The position numbers and the translations under genes were made by a program. A DNA stretch of 64,000 nucleotides, taken from contig JADLEL010000051.1 of assembly GCA_020846145.1 (NCBI GenBank), forward strand, positions 21,578 through 85,577, given 5' to 3'. Source of the DNA: Pirellulales bacterium (GTDB lineage Bacteria; Planctomycetota; Planctomycetia; Pirellulales; Thermoguttaceae). Within the stretch, counting starts at the first letter, position 1. Each line of letters starts with the position of its first letter. This document shows positions 1 to 9,209 of this stretch, piece after piece. The notes below the pieces were generated by a model. The model was given only the letters and a program-made list of their open reading frames with translations, was not told the origin of the DNA and did no database searches.

Positions 1-317
1 TCCATGTTCGAAGTTCCTCGAGCAAGGTTATTTCGATGTGCGGATTACGTTCCTGCGAGAATCGCAACGTAATATATCGGGGGGGGTATCCACTCGATTT
101 TCATCTCCCTAGATTAGCGGCATTCTCAAGAAAAGGCAAACCCTCCTTGGCATGAGACCCTTGCCAATGGTTGCCGAAATAGGTAAGTTGATAAGAGTAT
201 GCTCCTTCCCGAGTTGCGACGCCTCTTGACGGGCAAGCGATGCGAGAATGCCGCGACTCGGCTGTGCCGGCCCCAATTCCCACCTCCCCCGCCCTCCCCA
301 ATTAGGAGACACCAGCA

Positions 318-1694
318 ATGGCCAGTCGTTCGAATCGCCGCGATTTCATGAAAACCACCGCCGCAACCGGGATCGGCTTTTGGGTTGCCGCGGGTTTGCA
401 AGCCGAAGAGAGCAAATCGCCCAACGAAGCCATCGCCATGGCGAGCATCGGAATCGGGGGGAAAGGCTCCAGCGATTCCAAGGACGCGGGCAAGTTCGGG
501 CGGATGGTCGCCATTTGCGACGTCGATGAAAAACGGCTCGAAACCAAAGGCAAAACGGAATTTCCCCAAGCGAAACTTTACACCGATTACCGCAAAATGC
601 TCGAGGAGATGGGCGACAAGATCGACGCGGTTACCGTGAGCACGCCCGATCACAATCATGCGCCCGCCTCGCTGATGGCCATGCGGATGGGCAAGCACTG
701 TTTCTGCCAGAAGCCGCTGACGCGCACGATCTACGAAGCGCGGTTGATGGCCCAAGTGGCGAAGGAGAAAAAGCTGGCCACGCAGATGGGCAACCAGGGG
801 ACGGCGTTATCGAGCCTGCGCAAGGCCGCCGCGGTCATCAAAAACGGCACGCTGGGAACGGTGAAGGAAGTCCACGTTTGGACGAACCGGCCGATCTGGC
901 CGCAAGGCGGCCCGCGGCCGGAAGAAGCAAAATGTCCCGCGGGTTTGAAATGGGACGAGTGGATCGGACCGGCGCCGATGCGCCCTTACGCCCGCGGCGT
1001 GTATCATCCGTTCGCTTGGCGCGGCTGGTGGGATTTCGGTTGCGGTGCGCTGGGCGACATGGCCTGCCATACCATGAACATGCCGTTCATGGCGCTCGAT
1101 TTACGCGATCCGATTTCGATCCAAGCCGAAACCTCGAAACACAACAAAGACAGCTACCCCAAGTCGTCGAAAATCGAATTCGTGTTCCCGGCGAATTCCT
1201 CGCGGCCGGCCGTCAATTTCTCCTGGTACGATGGCGGCAATTTGCCCGCGGAAGAATTGATCCGCGAAATGAAAGTGCTCTTCAAGGAGCAGATTGAAGA
1301 AGCACGGAAGCGAGGCGACAATTACTTGTCGAGCGGATGCGTGGTGGTCGGCGAAAAGGCCAACTTCTACGTGCCCGGCGACTATGCCGAACGGTTGCTC
1401 AAGCTTTCGGGCAACCAACCGCTGCCCGACCCCGCGATCGTCGAATCGCCCGGCCATTTCGAGGAGTGGGTTCGGGCCATCAAGGGCGGCGAACCGGCGA
1501 TGTCGAATTTCCCCGATTACTCCGGCCCGTTGACCGAGATGGTGCTAGTGGGCAACCTCGCCGTGTGGGTCGCGGCCGCCGGCCAGGGTGAGAAGGTTCT
1601 CTGGGACTCCAAGAATATGAAATGCACGAACATCGCCGGCCTCGAATCGCTCATCAAGCCCACTTACCGCGCGGGCTACACGCTGGACGTTTGA
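318..1694 (+). CDS. Gfo/Idh/MocA family oxidoreductase, Tat-type signal
   Basis: N-terminus SNRRDFMKTTAATGIGFWVAAG; AICDVDEKR Rossmann region; VSTPDHNHAP and KHCFCQKPLTRTIYEARLM motifs typical of the family. Confidence 0.9.
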   Translation: MASRSNRRDFMKTTAATGIGFWVAAGLQAEESKSPNEAIAMASIGIGGKGSSDSKDAGKFGRMVAICDVDEKRLETKGKTEFPQAKLYTDYRKMLEEMGDKIDAVTVSTPDHNHAPASLMAMRMGKHCFCQKPLTRTIYEARLMAQVAKEKKLATQMGNQGTALSSLRKAAAVIKNGTLGTVKEVHVWTNRPIWPQGGPRPEEAKCPAGLKWDEWIGPAPMRPYARGVYHPFAWRGWWDFGCGALGDMACHTMNMPFMALDLRDPISIQAETSKHNKDSYPKSSKIEFVFPANSSRPAVNFSWYDGGNLPAEELIREMKVLFKEQIEEARKRGDNYLSSGCVVVGEKANFYVPGDYAERLLKLSGNQPLPDPAIVESPGHFEEWVRAIKGGEPAMSNFPDYSGPLTEMVLVGNLAVWVAAAGQGEKVLWDSKNMKCTNIAGLESLIKPTYRAGYTLDV

Positions 1695-1719
1695 TTCGTT
1701 TCGATAGCGGAAACATCAC

Positions 1720-1791
1720 GTAGGGTGCGTGCTTGTACGCACGCGCGGTGTTTTCCCGCAGAAAAATCGTGCATGCAAGCACGCCCCCTAC
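1720..1791. repeat. Imperfect inverted repeat (acgtagggtgcgtgcttg... / ...caagcacgccccctacgt)
   Basis: Arms are near reverse complements in the intergenic space between two CDS. Confidence 0.7.
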
Positions 1792-1966
1792 GTTTTGAGC
1801 GCCTTCCGCAACGGAAAATAATTTGTTTCGGTTGCGGAAAGCATGTAGCGAGCCCGAAAAGAAGGATTCTTTTCATCAGGGATTGCCGGAACGAAGGGCT
1901 TCTGAGATTATTGAGCGGGATGGAGAATGAATCCACGAACGATAAACCTATTTTCCCCATGCCGAC

Positions 1967-3766
1967 GTGCCCCTCAACCTCGCCTCTCGATTGACGCGCC
2001 AGGCGGAAGCGCGGCCGGATGCCGCGGCCGTGGTCGAGCCGCTGGGATACGACCGCGCGGGGAAGCGGCGGTATCGGTCGATCACATTCCGCGAATTGGA
2101 CGAGGATAGCGACCGCATCGCGCGGGGACTGCGCGCGTGGGGCGTGCCTAAAGGCGCGCGGCTGGCGCTTCTAGTCCGGCCGGGGATCGATTTCATCGCC
2201 CTGGTGTTCGGCTTGCTCAAGGCGGGCACGGTCGTGGTGCTGATCGATCCCGGCATGGGCCGCGGGAACCTGATCGAGTGCCTCGCCGAGGCCGAGCCGG
2301 ATGGATTCGTCGCCATTCCGCAAGCGCAGGCCGTTCGCGCGATCTTGCGGCGACGATTTCCGAAAGCCAAATGGAACGTAACCGTCGGCCGACGCTGGTT
2401 TTGGGGCGGGAAGACGCTCGCGCAGCTTCGCAACAAAAAGGGGTCAGAACTATTATCAGAATTGACAATCCCAGAGAAAACAGTTCTGACCCCTTTTTCG
2501 ACCACGGCCGACGATCCGGCGGCGATCATCTTTACGACCGGGAGTACGGGTCCACCGAAGGGGGTGCTGTTCACGCACGGCAATTTCGACGCCCAGGTGC
2601 GTGAAATTCAGGATTTTTACGGAATTCGGGCCGGGGAGATCGACCTGCCCTGCTTTCCGATGTTCGGGCTGTTCAATTGCCTGATGGGCGTAACGGCGGT
2701 CATTCCCGAGATGGACCCGACGCGGCCGGCGCAGGTCGATCCGCGTAAAATCCTTGAAGCCGCCGGCGATTGGCGGATCACCCAGGCGTTCGGCTCGCCG
2801 GCGGTGTGGAATCGGGTCGGGCGCTACTGCGAAGAGCATAAGATCAAGCTGCCCACGCTCCGCCGCGTGCTGTCGGCGGGCGCTCCGGTGCCGTCGGACG
2901 TGCTGCGGCGGATGAAGGATTGCATTCATCCGGAGGGCGATATCCACACGCCCTACGGCGCGACCGAGGCCCTGCCCGTGGCGTCGATCTCCGCTTCCGA
3001 ACGGCTCGCCGAGACCGATGCACGGACTCTCGAAGGGGCGGGGGTGTGCGTGGGGCGAAAGTTTCCGAGCATCGCGTGGAAGGTGATTCGCATCGTGGAT
3101 GGGCCGATCGAGTCCTTCGACGAGATCGAAGATCTGCCGCCGGGCGAAATCGGGGAGCTTATCGTCAACGGTCCGCAAGTTACCCGCTGCTACGTTACGC
3201 GAATCGAGGCGAATCGGACGGGGAAGATATTGCAGGGGAGAGGGGAGAGGGGAGAGGGAAGAGAAGAAGGGGGAAGGGGGAAGGGGGAAGGGGGAGCGTT
3301 CGACGACCGGGCAGCAGCAGAAAAATGGCCGGGAAACGAGTCGGATGGCAGCGTTTGGCATCGGATGGGCGATGCGGGCTATTTCGATGCCCAGGACCGG
3401 TTTTGGTTCTGCGGCCGCGTGGCGCATCGGGTGTTGACGCCGCACGGGCCGCTGTATCCGATTCGCTGCGAGGCGATCGTCAATCGGCATCCCGACGTCT
3501 TTCGCTCGGCGCTGGTCGGCGTCGGGCCGCCGGGCGAGCAGCGGCCGATCATTATCGTGGAATCCCTGCCCGGCAAAATGCCGCAGTCGCCGGAAGCCGA
3601 GAAAAAGCTGTTGATGGAAATACGACAGCTTGCCGCGAGCAGCCCGCTGACCGCCGCCATCCACGATTTTCTCCTGCATCCCGCGTTTCCCGTCGATATC
3701 CGGCACAACGCCAAAATATTCCGCGAAAAGCTGGCCGCGTGGGCGGAAAGGCTTTTTGAGAAATGA
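1967..3766 (+). CDS. AMP-dependent synthetase/ligase, OleC-like (fatty acid CoA ligase / beta-lactone synthetase family)
   Basis: IIFTTGSTGPPKGVLFTHGNF P-loop, TPYGATEALPV, GSVWHRMGDAGYFDAQDRFWFCGR; contains two repeat-derived in-frame segments. Confidence 0.85.
   Translation: MPLNLASRLTRQAEARPDAAAVVEPLGYDRAGKRRYRSITFRELDEDSDRIARGLRAWGVPKGARLALLVRPGIDFIALVFGLLKAGTVVVLIDPGMGRGNLIECLAEAEPDGFVAIPQAQAVRAILRRRFPKAKWNVTVGRRWFWGGKTLAQLRNKKGSELLSELTIPEKTVLTPFSTTADDPAAIIFTTGSTGPPKGVLFTHGNFDAQVREIQDFYGIRAGEIDLPCFPMFGLFNCLMGVTAVIPEMDPTRPAQVDPRKILEAAGDWRITQAFGSPAVWNRVGRYCEEHKIKLPTLRRVLSAGAPVPSDVLRRMKDCIHPEGDIHTPYGATEALPVASISASERLAETDARTLEGAGVCVGRKFPSIAWKVIRIVDGPIESFDEIEDLPPGEIGELIVNGPQVTRCYVTRIEANRTGKILQGRGERGEGREEGGRGKGEGGAFDDRAAAEKWPGNESDGSVWHRMGDAGYFDAQDRFWFCGRVAHRVLTPHGPLYPIRCEAIVNRHPDVFRSALVGVGPPGEQRPIIIVESLPGKMPQSPEAEKKLLMEIRQLAASSPLTAAIHDFLLHPAFPVDIRHNAKIFREKLAAWAERLFEK
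2435..2498. repeat. Palindromic element inside the OleC-like ORF (perfect 17-bp arms)
   Basis: aaaaaggggtcagaact (2435-2451) and agttctgaccccttttt (2482-2498) are exact reverse complements; translated as KKGSELL...VLTPFS. Confidence 0.9.
3234..3296. repeat. Heptanucleotide tandem repeat, 9 units (63 nt), inside the OleC-like ORF
   Basis: aggggag x3, agggaag, agaagaa, gggggaa x3, gggggag; encodes [20 protein letters not shown]. Confidence 0.9.
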
Positions 3767-3819
3767 TTGAAAGGTTAATTCCAACATTTCCGCAAGCGTC
3801 GTTTCCTGCGGAGTCGGCG

Positions 3820-4173
3820 TCATTCTTTCGCGGATTTAGGGGGCTTTTTGCCGCATTTCGCCTCGTAGTCCGCGGCGAATTCGGCTTCGAGTCGGGGATT
3901 GCAGAGGAAGCATTGCGATTCCGGCCGGCTGTGTTTCTTGCACCAGTCCTCCTTCCGCTGATACTCCGCGGCGATCTTGGCGTTGCACTGCGCGCAGATC
4001 TCTTCCGGGACGCCGTGTTCGGTGCACCATCCGGCCACGGCGCATTCATCGGCGGCCGAAGCGGCGGCGTTGCCTCCTTCCGGCCCCTTCGCGCCATCGC
4101 CGCCGCAACCGCCGGCTGCCAATCCCGCTATCGCCAGTAACGATAAGCCCAATCGAATTCGCATCGACGACAT
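3820..4173 (-). CDS. Small secreted Cys/His-rich lipoprotein, putative metal-binding accessory of the adjacent RND efflux operon
   Basis: Lipobox-like LAAGGC; repeats WCTEHGVPEEICAQC and WCKKHSRPESQCFLC; directly downstream of the CusA-like gene. Confidence 0.7.
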   Translation of the reverse strand: MSSMRIRLGLSLLAIAGLAAGGCGGDGAKGPEGGNAAASAADECAVAGWCTEHGVPEEICAQCNAKIAAEYQRKEDWCKKHSRPESQCFLCNPRLEAEFAADYEAKCGKKPPKSAKE

Positions 4174-4210
4174 TTTTCCGATCTCCTCCAGGCGTCTGCC
4201 TGCGTTAAGT

Positions 4211-7200
4211 TTACGTCGAAATCGGCTCGGGCACGCGCCGCGATTCCGTTTCGGCTTGAGTCGTATTCTCGCTCGACCCCGTAGGGCCGCTAAACACCAT
4301 GTAAAGCACGCGCAGCACCAGCAAACTCATCACCATCGCGCTGAAGATGCCGCCGATCACGACGGTGGCCAAGGGGCGTTGGACCTCGGCGCCCAGACCC
4401 TCGTTGAAGGCCATGGGCACGAAACCGAGACTCGCCACGAGGGCCGTCATCAGCACCGGGCGCAAGCGGGTCATGGCGCCCTCCTCGACGGCCCGTTCGA
4501 GTTCCATGCCTCGGTTGCGCAATTGGCGGATGCAGGACACCAGCAGCATGTCGTCGAGCACGGCCACGCCGGAAAGCGCGACGAATCCGACCGCGGCGGA
4601 GATCGAGAAGGGCATGTCCCGCAACCAGAGGGCGAAGATGCCGCCGACCCAAGCGAACGGCACGGCGGTGAACACGCGCAGGGCGTCGATGAGATTGCGG
4701 TACGTCAGATACAGCAAGCCGAAAATCAGCGTCAAGGCCAAAGGCACGACGACCAACAGCCGTTGCCGCGCGCGCTCGTAATGCTCGAACTGTCCGCCCC
4801 ACTCGACGCGATAGCGGCCGGGCGGCAATTGCACGCCGGCGGCCACTTTCCGCCGCGCCTCGGCCACGAAACCGACCATGTCCCGGCCGCGAACGTTCGC
4901 CGAGACCGTGATTCGACGCTGATACCACTCGCGTTTGATGGTGGAAGGCCCTTCGACGGATTCGATCGCCGCCAGGCGCGACAGCGGAATGCGCTGGCCG
5001 GAGGGGGCCGTAACTTGAACGGAGCCGATCGCTTCGGGACTCGCGCGCACGCTCTCCGGAAGACGGACGATCAAGGGAAAGCGCAACTGTCCGTCATAGA
5101 CGTCGCCCAACCGCTTGCCGCCCAACGCCTCGACCAAGCCGAGCACGGCGTTGGCGGAAATGCCGCAGCGGGCAATCTCGTCTTGGTCGATGCGAATCTG
5201 CAGCACGGGCTGGCCCGTAACCTGTTCGGCGCTCACGTCGGCCGCGCCGGGGATCGATTTCAAAACGCGTTCGATTTCGGCGGCCTTTTTCGCGAGCGCG
5301 TCGAAGTCGTCGCCGTAGAGGATGGCCGCCACGTCGGAGCGCACGCCGGAGATCATCTCATTCATCCGCATTTCGATGGGCTGCGTCATGGCGACGCGCT
5401 GGCCGGGCATGTCGCGGAGTTCTTTTTGAATCAAATCGGTCAATTCGTTTTGGGTTGCCGCGCGCTTCCACCGCTCGCGCGGCCGAAGCGCGATGAAGAT
5501 GTCGGACAGTTCGACGCCCATCGGATCGGTCGCCACTTCGGCGGCGCCGATGCGGCTCCAGGCGTACAGAATTTCGTCGGGAAATGCCGCCAGCAGGGCC
5601 TTCTCCATCCGGGTGTTGTAACGGATCGACTCTTCGAGATCGATCCCCGCCAACCGCACGACGTTCACCACGATGGAGCCTTCGGAAAGCTTCGGAATGA
5701 ATTCCGATCCCAGGTTCGGCGCAATCATCCCGAAGGCGACCGCCAACAGCCCGACGGCGAATCCGAGCACCGCCGGCTTGTGATGCATCGTGAATCGCAG
5801 AACCGGTGCATAGAGCCGCTTCAAGAGGCGAAGCACGAGCGGCTCCCGTTCGTCGATTCGGCTGGGAAGCATCAAACTGGCGAGCACGGGCATCAAGGTC
5901 AGGGAGAGGACCATCGAGCCGGCCAGGGCGAAGATTACCGTCAAGGCCATCGGTCGAAAGAGCTTGCCTTCCACTCCCTCCAGCGCGAGGATGGGCAGAT
6001 AGACGATCATGATAATAAGTTCGCCGAACATCGTCGGCTTGCGGACTTCGACGGCGGCGTCGCGGATGATTTGCAATCGGTCAGAAAAAGGGGACAGTCC
6101 CCATTTGCCGGAACGGCCCGGTGGGTGCTTCGCGCAAATGGGATTTATCCCCTTTTTCGCCTGGGCCAGGTGCCGCACGCAGTTTTCGACCACGACCACC
6201 GAACTATCGACGATCAGGCCGAAATCGAGGGCGCCCAGGCTGAGCAGGCTGGCCGCGATGCCGAACTGCAGCATCCCGGAGAACGCGAACAGCATCGAGA
6301 GGGGAATCGCCAGCGCGACGATCAATCCGGCGCGGAGATTTCCGAGGAAGATAAACAGGACGGCGACGACGAGCAATCCGCCCTCGAACAGATTCTTTCG
6401 CACGGTGTCGATTACGCCGTCCACCAGTTCCGTTCGGTCGTAAACTGTTTGGATCGTCACGCCCGGCGGCAGTGACGCCCGAATTTCTTGGAGTTTGCTT
6501 TTCAACGCCCAGGTAACTTCGTGGCTGTTTTCGCCCATCAGCATGAAGCCCAGGCCGAGAACGGCTTCGCCCCGGCCGTGGGCGGTTACCGCTCCGAGTC
6601 GGATTTCGCCGCCGGTTTGCACGTCGGACACGTCGCGGACGCGGATCGGTACGCCGTCTTCGGCGGTGATGACGATGTTCCCAATCTGCTCCAGGTCCGC
6701 CGTTCGGCCCTGGCCGTGGACCAGCAGCATCCGCGCGCCGACGCGGATGCTTCCGCCGCCGACGTTGCGATTGTTCTCCGCGACGGCCTCGGTAATCCGA
6801 TCGAACGTTAGGCCGTGCTTGATTAAGCGGTCGGGATCGATGCGGACCTGATACTGCTTCTCGTAGCCGCCCCAACCGTTCACTTCGGCCACGCCGGGGA
6901 TCGACCGGAGTTGCGGCTTGACCACCCAATCGTGAATGGTCCTTAGCTCGGAGAGTTTTTCGATGCGCTCATTCTCGGGCATTTTCGAGAAGTCGTAACC
7001 TTCGTAGGTCAGGACGTAATGGAAAACTTCCCCCAAGCCCGTCGAAACCGGTCCCATTTTCGGGCGTTCGATGCCCGCGGGGAGTTCCACCGCGCCGAGC
7101 CGCTCGAAGATTATCTGCCGTGCGAAGTAGATGTCGGTTCCGTCCTCGAAGGTAACGACCACTTGGGAGAGGCCGAATTTCGAGATCGAACGCACCATTT

Positions 7201-7438
7201 CCAAGCCCGGCAAACCGCTAATCGCCTGCTCGACCGGGAAGGTGATCTGCCGTTCGACCTCTTCGGGCGCGAGCGACGGGGCAATGGTGTTGACCTGAAT
7301 TTGCACGGGGGTCGTGTCGGGGAAGGCGTCGATGTCGAGGCGTCCGAGCGAAAACGCGCCGACTGCGGCAAAGGCCAGCGCGATCGCCACGACCCGGAAC
7401 CGATGCCGCAACGAGAGGTCGATTATCCAATTGAGCAT
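4211..7438 (-). CDS. Heavy-metal efflux RND transporter, CusA/CzcA family
   Basis: About 1075 aa; TTPVQIQVNTIAPSLAPEEVERQITFPVE, VRKPTMFGELIIMIVYLPILALEGVEGKLFRPMA typical of HME-RND pumps. Confidence 0.95.
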   Translation of the reverse strand: MLNWIIDLSLRHRFRVVAIALAFAAVGAFSLGRLDIDAFPDTTPVQIQVNTIAPSLAPEEVERQITFPVEQAISGLPGLEMVRSISKFGLSQVVVTFEDGTDIYFARQIIFERLGAVELPAGIERPKMGPVSTGLGEVFHYVLTYEGYDFSKMPENERIEKLSELRTIHDWVVKPQLRSIPGVAEVNGWGGYEKQYQVRIDPDRLIKHGLTFDRITEAVAENNRNVGGGSIRVGARMLLVHGQGRTADLEQIGNIVITAEDGVPIRVRDVSDVQTGGEIRLGAVTAHGRGEAVLGLGFMLMGENSHEVTWALKSKLQEIRASLPPGVTIQTVYDRTELVDGVIDTVRKNLFEGGLLVVAVLFIFLGNLRAGLIVALAIPLSMLFAFSGMLQFGIAASLLSLGALDFGLIVDSSVVVVENCVRHLAQAKKGINPICAKHPPGRSGKWGLSPFSDRLQIIRDAAVEVRKPTMFGELIIMIVYLPILALEGVEGKLFRPMALTVIFALAGSMVLSLTLMPVLASLMLPSRIDEREPLVLRLLKRLYAPVLRFTMHHKPAVLGFAVGLLAVAFGMIAPNLGSEFIPKLSEGSIVVNVVRLAGIDLEESIRYNTRMEKALLAAFPDEILYAWSRIGAAEVATDPMGVELSDIFIALRPRERWKRAATQNELTDLIQKELRDMPGQRVAMTQPIEMRMNEMISGVRSDVAAILYGDDFDALAKKAAEIERVLKSIPGAADVSAEQVTGQPVLQIRIDQDEIARCGISANAVLGLVEALGGKRLGDVYDGQLRFPLIVRLPESVRASPEAIGSVQVTAPSGQRIPLSRLAAIESVEGPSTIKREWYQRRITVSANVRGRDMVGFVAEARRKVAAGVQLPPGRYRVEWGGQFEHYERARQRLLVVVPLALTLIFGLLYLTYRNLIDALRVFTAVPFAWVGGIFALWLRDMPFSISAAVGFVALSGVAVLDDMLLVSCIRQLRNRGMELERAVEEGAMTRLRPVLMTALVASLGFVPMAFNEGLGAEVQRPLATVVIGGIFSAMVMSLLVLRVLYMVFSGPTGSSENTTQAETESRRVPEPIST
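6084..6158. repeat. Palindromic element (75 nt, 25-nt arms with about 4 mismatches) inside the CusA-like ORF
   Basis: gaaaaaggggacagtccccatttgc ... gcaaatgggatttatcccctttttc; encodes KKGINPICAKHPPGRSGKWGLSPFS on the minus strand. Confidence 0.9.
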
Positions 7439-7450
7439 GGGAAGTCCTCG

Positions 7451-9112
7451 TTATTCCGCTGCGCAACAGCCTTCGCCAAGGTTGTTCTTCAGCAGTTCGG
7501 CCCTGAGCGCGTCGCTCCCCTTGGCGGCCACGACTTCGCCGGGGAGCAGGCCGGCGATGACCTCGGAATAATTCTTCCCCCGGATTCCCACTCGCACCGT
7601 GCGCACGTGAAACACCTTCAGGCTTTCCGGCTTGTCGAAGTAACTTTTGTCGCGGACGAACGCGATGCGGCAGCAACCATCCCCATGAATCGCTTCGTTG
7701 GGAACGGTGATCGCCTCGCGTTCCTCGCGCAGCACGATGCGGCCCGTTCCGAAGGTCTGGTTGCGAAGTAATCCCCCGGGATTGGACAGTTCGGCCCGAA
7801 CGGCGACCATCCGCGTGTGTTGGTCGGCGGTAGTGCTGATCCAGACGAGAGTCCCGCCAACCTCCACGCGGCTTCCATCGGGCCGGAACTGAACCGGTTG
7901 TCCGAGAGCAAGTTTGTCGGCGTCTTCCGGCGGCACGTTCAAAGTGAGCCACATGCGGCTGGTGTCGGCCAGTTCGAACGCGATCCGCGCAGTGTCCACG
8001 ACCTCGCCGGCGACGGCGTGCCGATTGACGACGATCCCGTCCATCGGCGCTTTGAGCGGAAGCAGATTCGACGTCGTTTCGGCGTCATCGAACCGTGCGG
8101 CGAGCGGTTTGGGAAGGCCGAGCAATCGGAGATGTTGCGCAAAGTTTTGTTCGGGCAGCGCGCGCAATGCTTCGATATCCACCGGCAAGCCGAGATTCAC
8201 GAGTGCCTGCTGAGCGTTCATCGAGCGAGCTTGCGCCAACACGAGATCGGCCTGTGCTTTTTCGAGTTGCCGACCGGAAACGACGCCGTCGGACGACGCC
8301 GGCAGGAGGCGATTTACGATCTTTCGCAGCAAGTTTTCCTCGGCCAAGGCTTGAATGAGTTCCGTCTTGGCCCGCCCGACCTCGGCCGTTTCGATCAATG
8401 CGAGGACTTCTCCCTTGCGGACCCGATCGCCGACATTCTTTTCGACGGACCATACGGTTCCCGGCAGGCGCGATGCAAGATTGGCGAAACGGGTTTGATC
8501 GTAAGTGATCTCGCCGTTGGCGGAGACCGAATCGACGAGCGGTCGGCGTGCGACCAACTCCACCTCGACTCCGGCCTTCCGCACCGCTTCCTGGGTAGCG
8601 AACTGGATCCGTCGCCGGTAATTCTTGCAAACGGCGTTGTTCTCCGGGCCGGGCGCCGACGCCAGCGCTCGCGCCGCCCGAGCGCGGTCCGCTTCGATGC
8701 CCTCCGTTGTCTGCTTCAGTTGCGCGGCTTCGGGATGGCACAGGGGGCAATCGTGAACGCCGTGCTCCTTGCACCAGCCGTAATCCTTGCCGCGGGGCAA
8801 GAGGCTCGGACGGCACTCGACGCACTGCGATTCCGGCACGCCATGCTCTTCACACCATTCGTCCGGCAAGCCCGCGCCGCCGCCGGTCATGGTCGAGAAC
8901 TTCGGCAGCTTCCAAGCGGAACAATGCCCATAGAATCCGATGCCGGCGAGCGCGACGATGACCAGCACGGTCGGGAATTGCCCGATCGCGCGGTTCATGA
9001 GCATGAAGCCGCGGCGCGGCGGGGGCGTTTCCGCTTGCGGCGGTTGCTCCCGGCAATTCTCTTCACCGTCAAGCGGCCGAGAGGTTGGATGGTTTACGGT
9101 TACTTGATTCAT
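7451..9112 (-). CDS. RND efflux periplasmic adaptor (CusB/HlyD family) with N-terminal Cys/His-rich repeats
   Basis: VDSVSANGEITYDQTR, GTVWSVEKNVGDRVRKGEVLALIETAEVGRAKTE; N-terminal WCEEHGVPESQCVEC and WCKEHGVHDCPLC. Confidence 0.9.
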   Translation of the reverse strand: MNQVTVNHPTSRPLDGEENCREQPPQAETPPPRRGFMLMNRAIGQFPTVLVIVALAGIGFYGHCSAWKLPKFSTMTGGGAGLPDEWCEEHGVPESQCVECRPSLLPRGKDYGWCKEHGVHDCPLCHPEAAQLKQTTEGIEADRARAARALASAPGPENNAVCKNYRRRIQFATQEAVRKAGVEVELVARRPLVDSVSANGEITYDQTRFANLASRLPGTVWSVEKNVGDRVRKGEVLALIETAEVGRAKTELIQALAEENLLRKIVNRLLPASSDGVVSGRQLEKAQADLVLAQARSMNAQQALVNLGLPVDIEALRALPEQNFAQHLRLLGLPKPLAARFDDAETTSNLLPLKAPMDGIVVNRHAVAGEVVDTARIAFELADTSRMWLTLNVPPEDADKLALGQPVQFRPDGSRVEVGGTLVWISTTADQHTRMVAVRAELSNPGGLLRNQTFGTGRIVLREEREAITVPNEAIHGDGCCRIAFVRDKSYFDKPESLKVFHVRTVRVGIRGKNYSEVIAGLLPGEVVAAKGSDALRAELLKNNLGEGCCAAE

Positions 9113-9209
9113 CGGAATACTCCTCTAGATTTTGCGGCGCAAGCGAGATGCCAAATGGTCGATGAACGTTGCAGCAACCAAGTAGCCGGGCGAGCAATTC
9201 CTGAAAGAA

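Noticed and set aside
1-317. Short ORFs at the window start (e.g. 126-755 minus)
   Set aside because: Antisense to the oxidoreductase or too short, no motifs; nothing supportable.
3977-6475. 832-aa ORF on + strand opposite cusA
   Set aside because: Antisense shadow ORF of a high-GC gene; low-complexity His/Arg/Gln-rich translation, no family motifs, while the minus-strand CusA is unambiguous.
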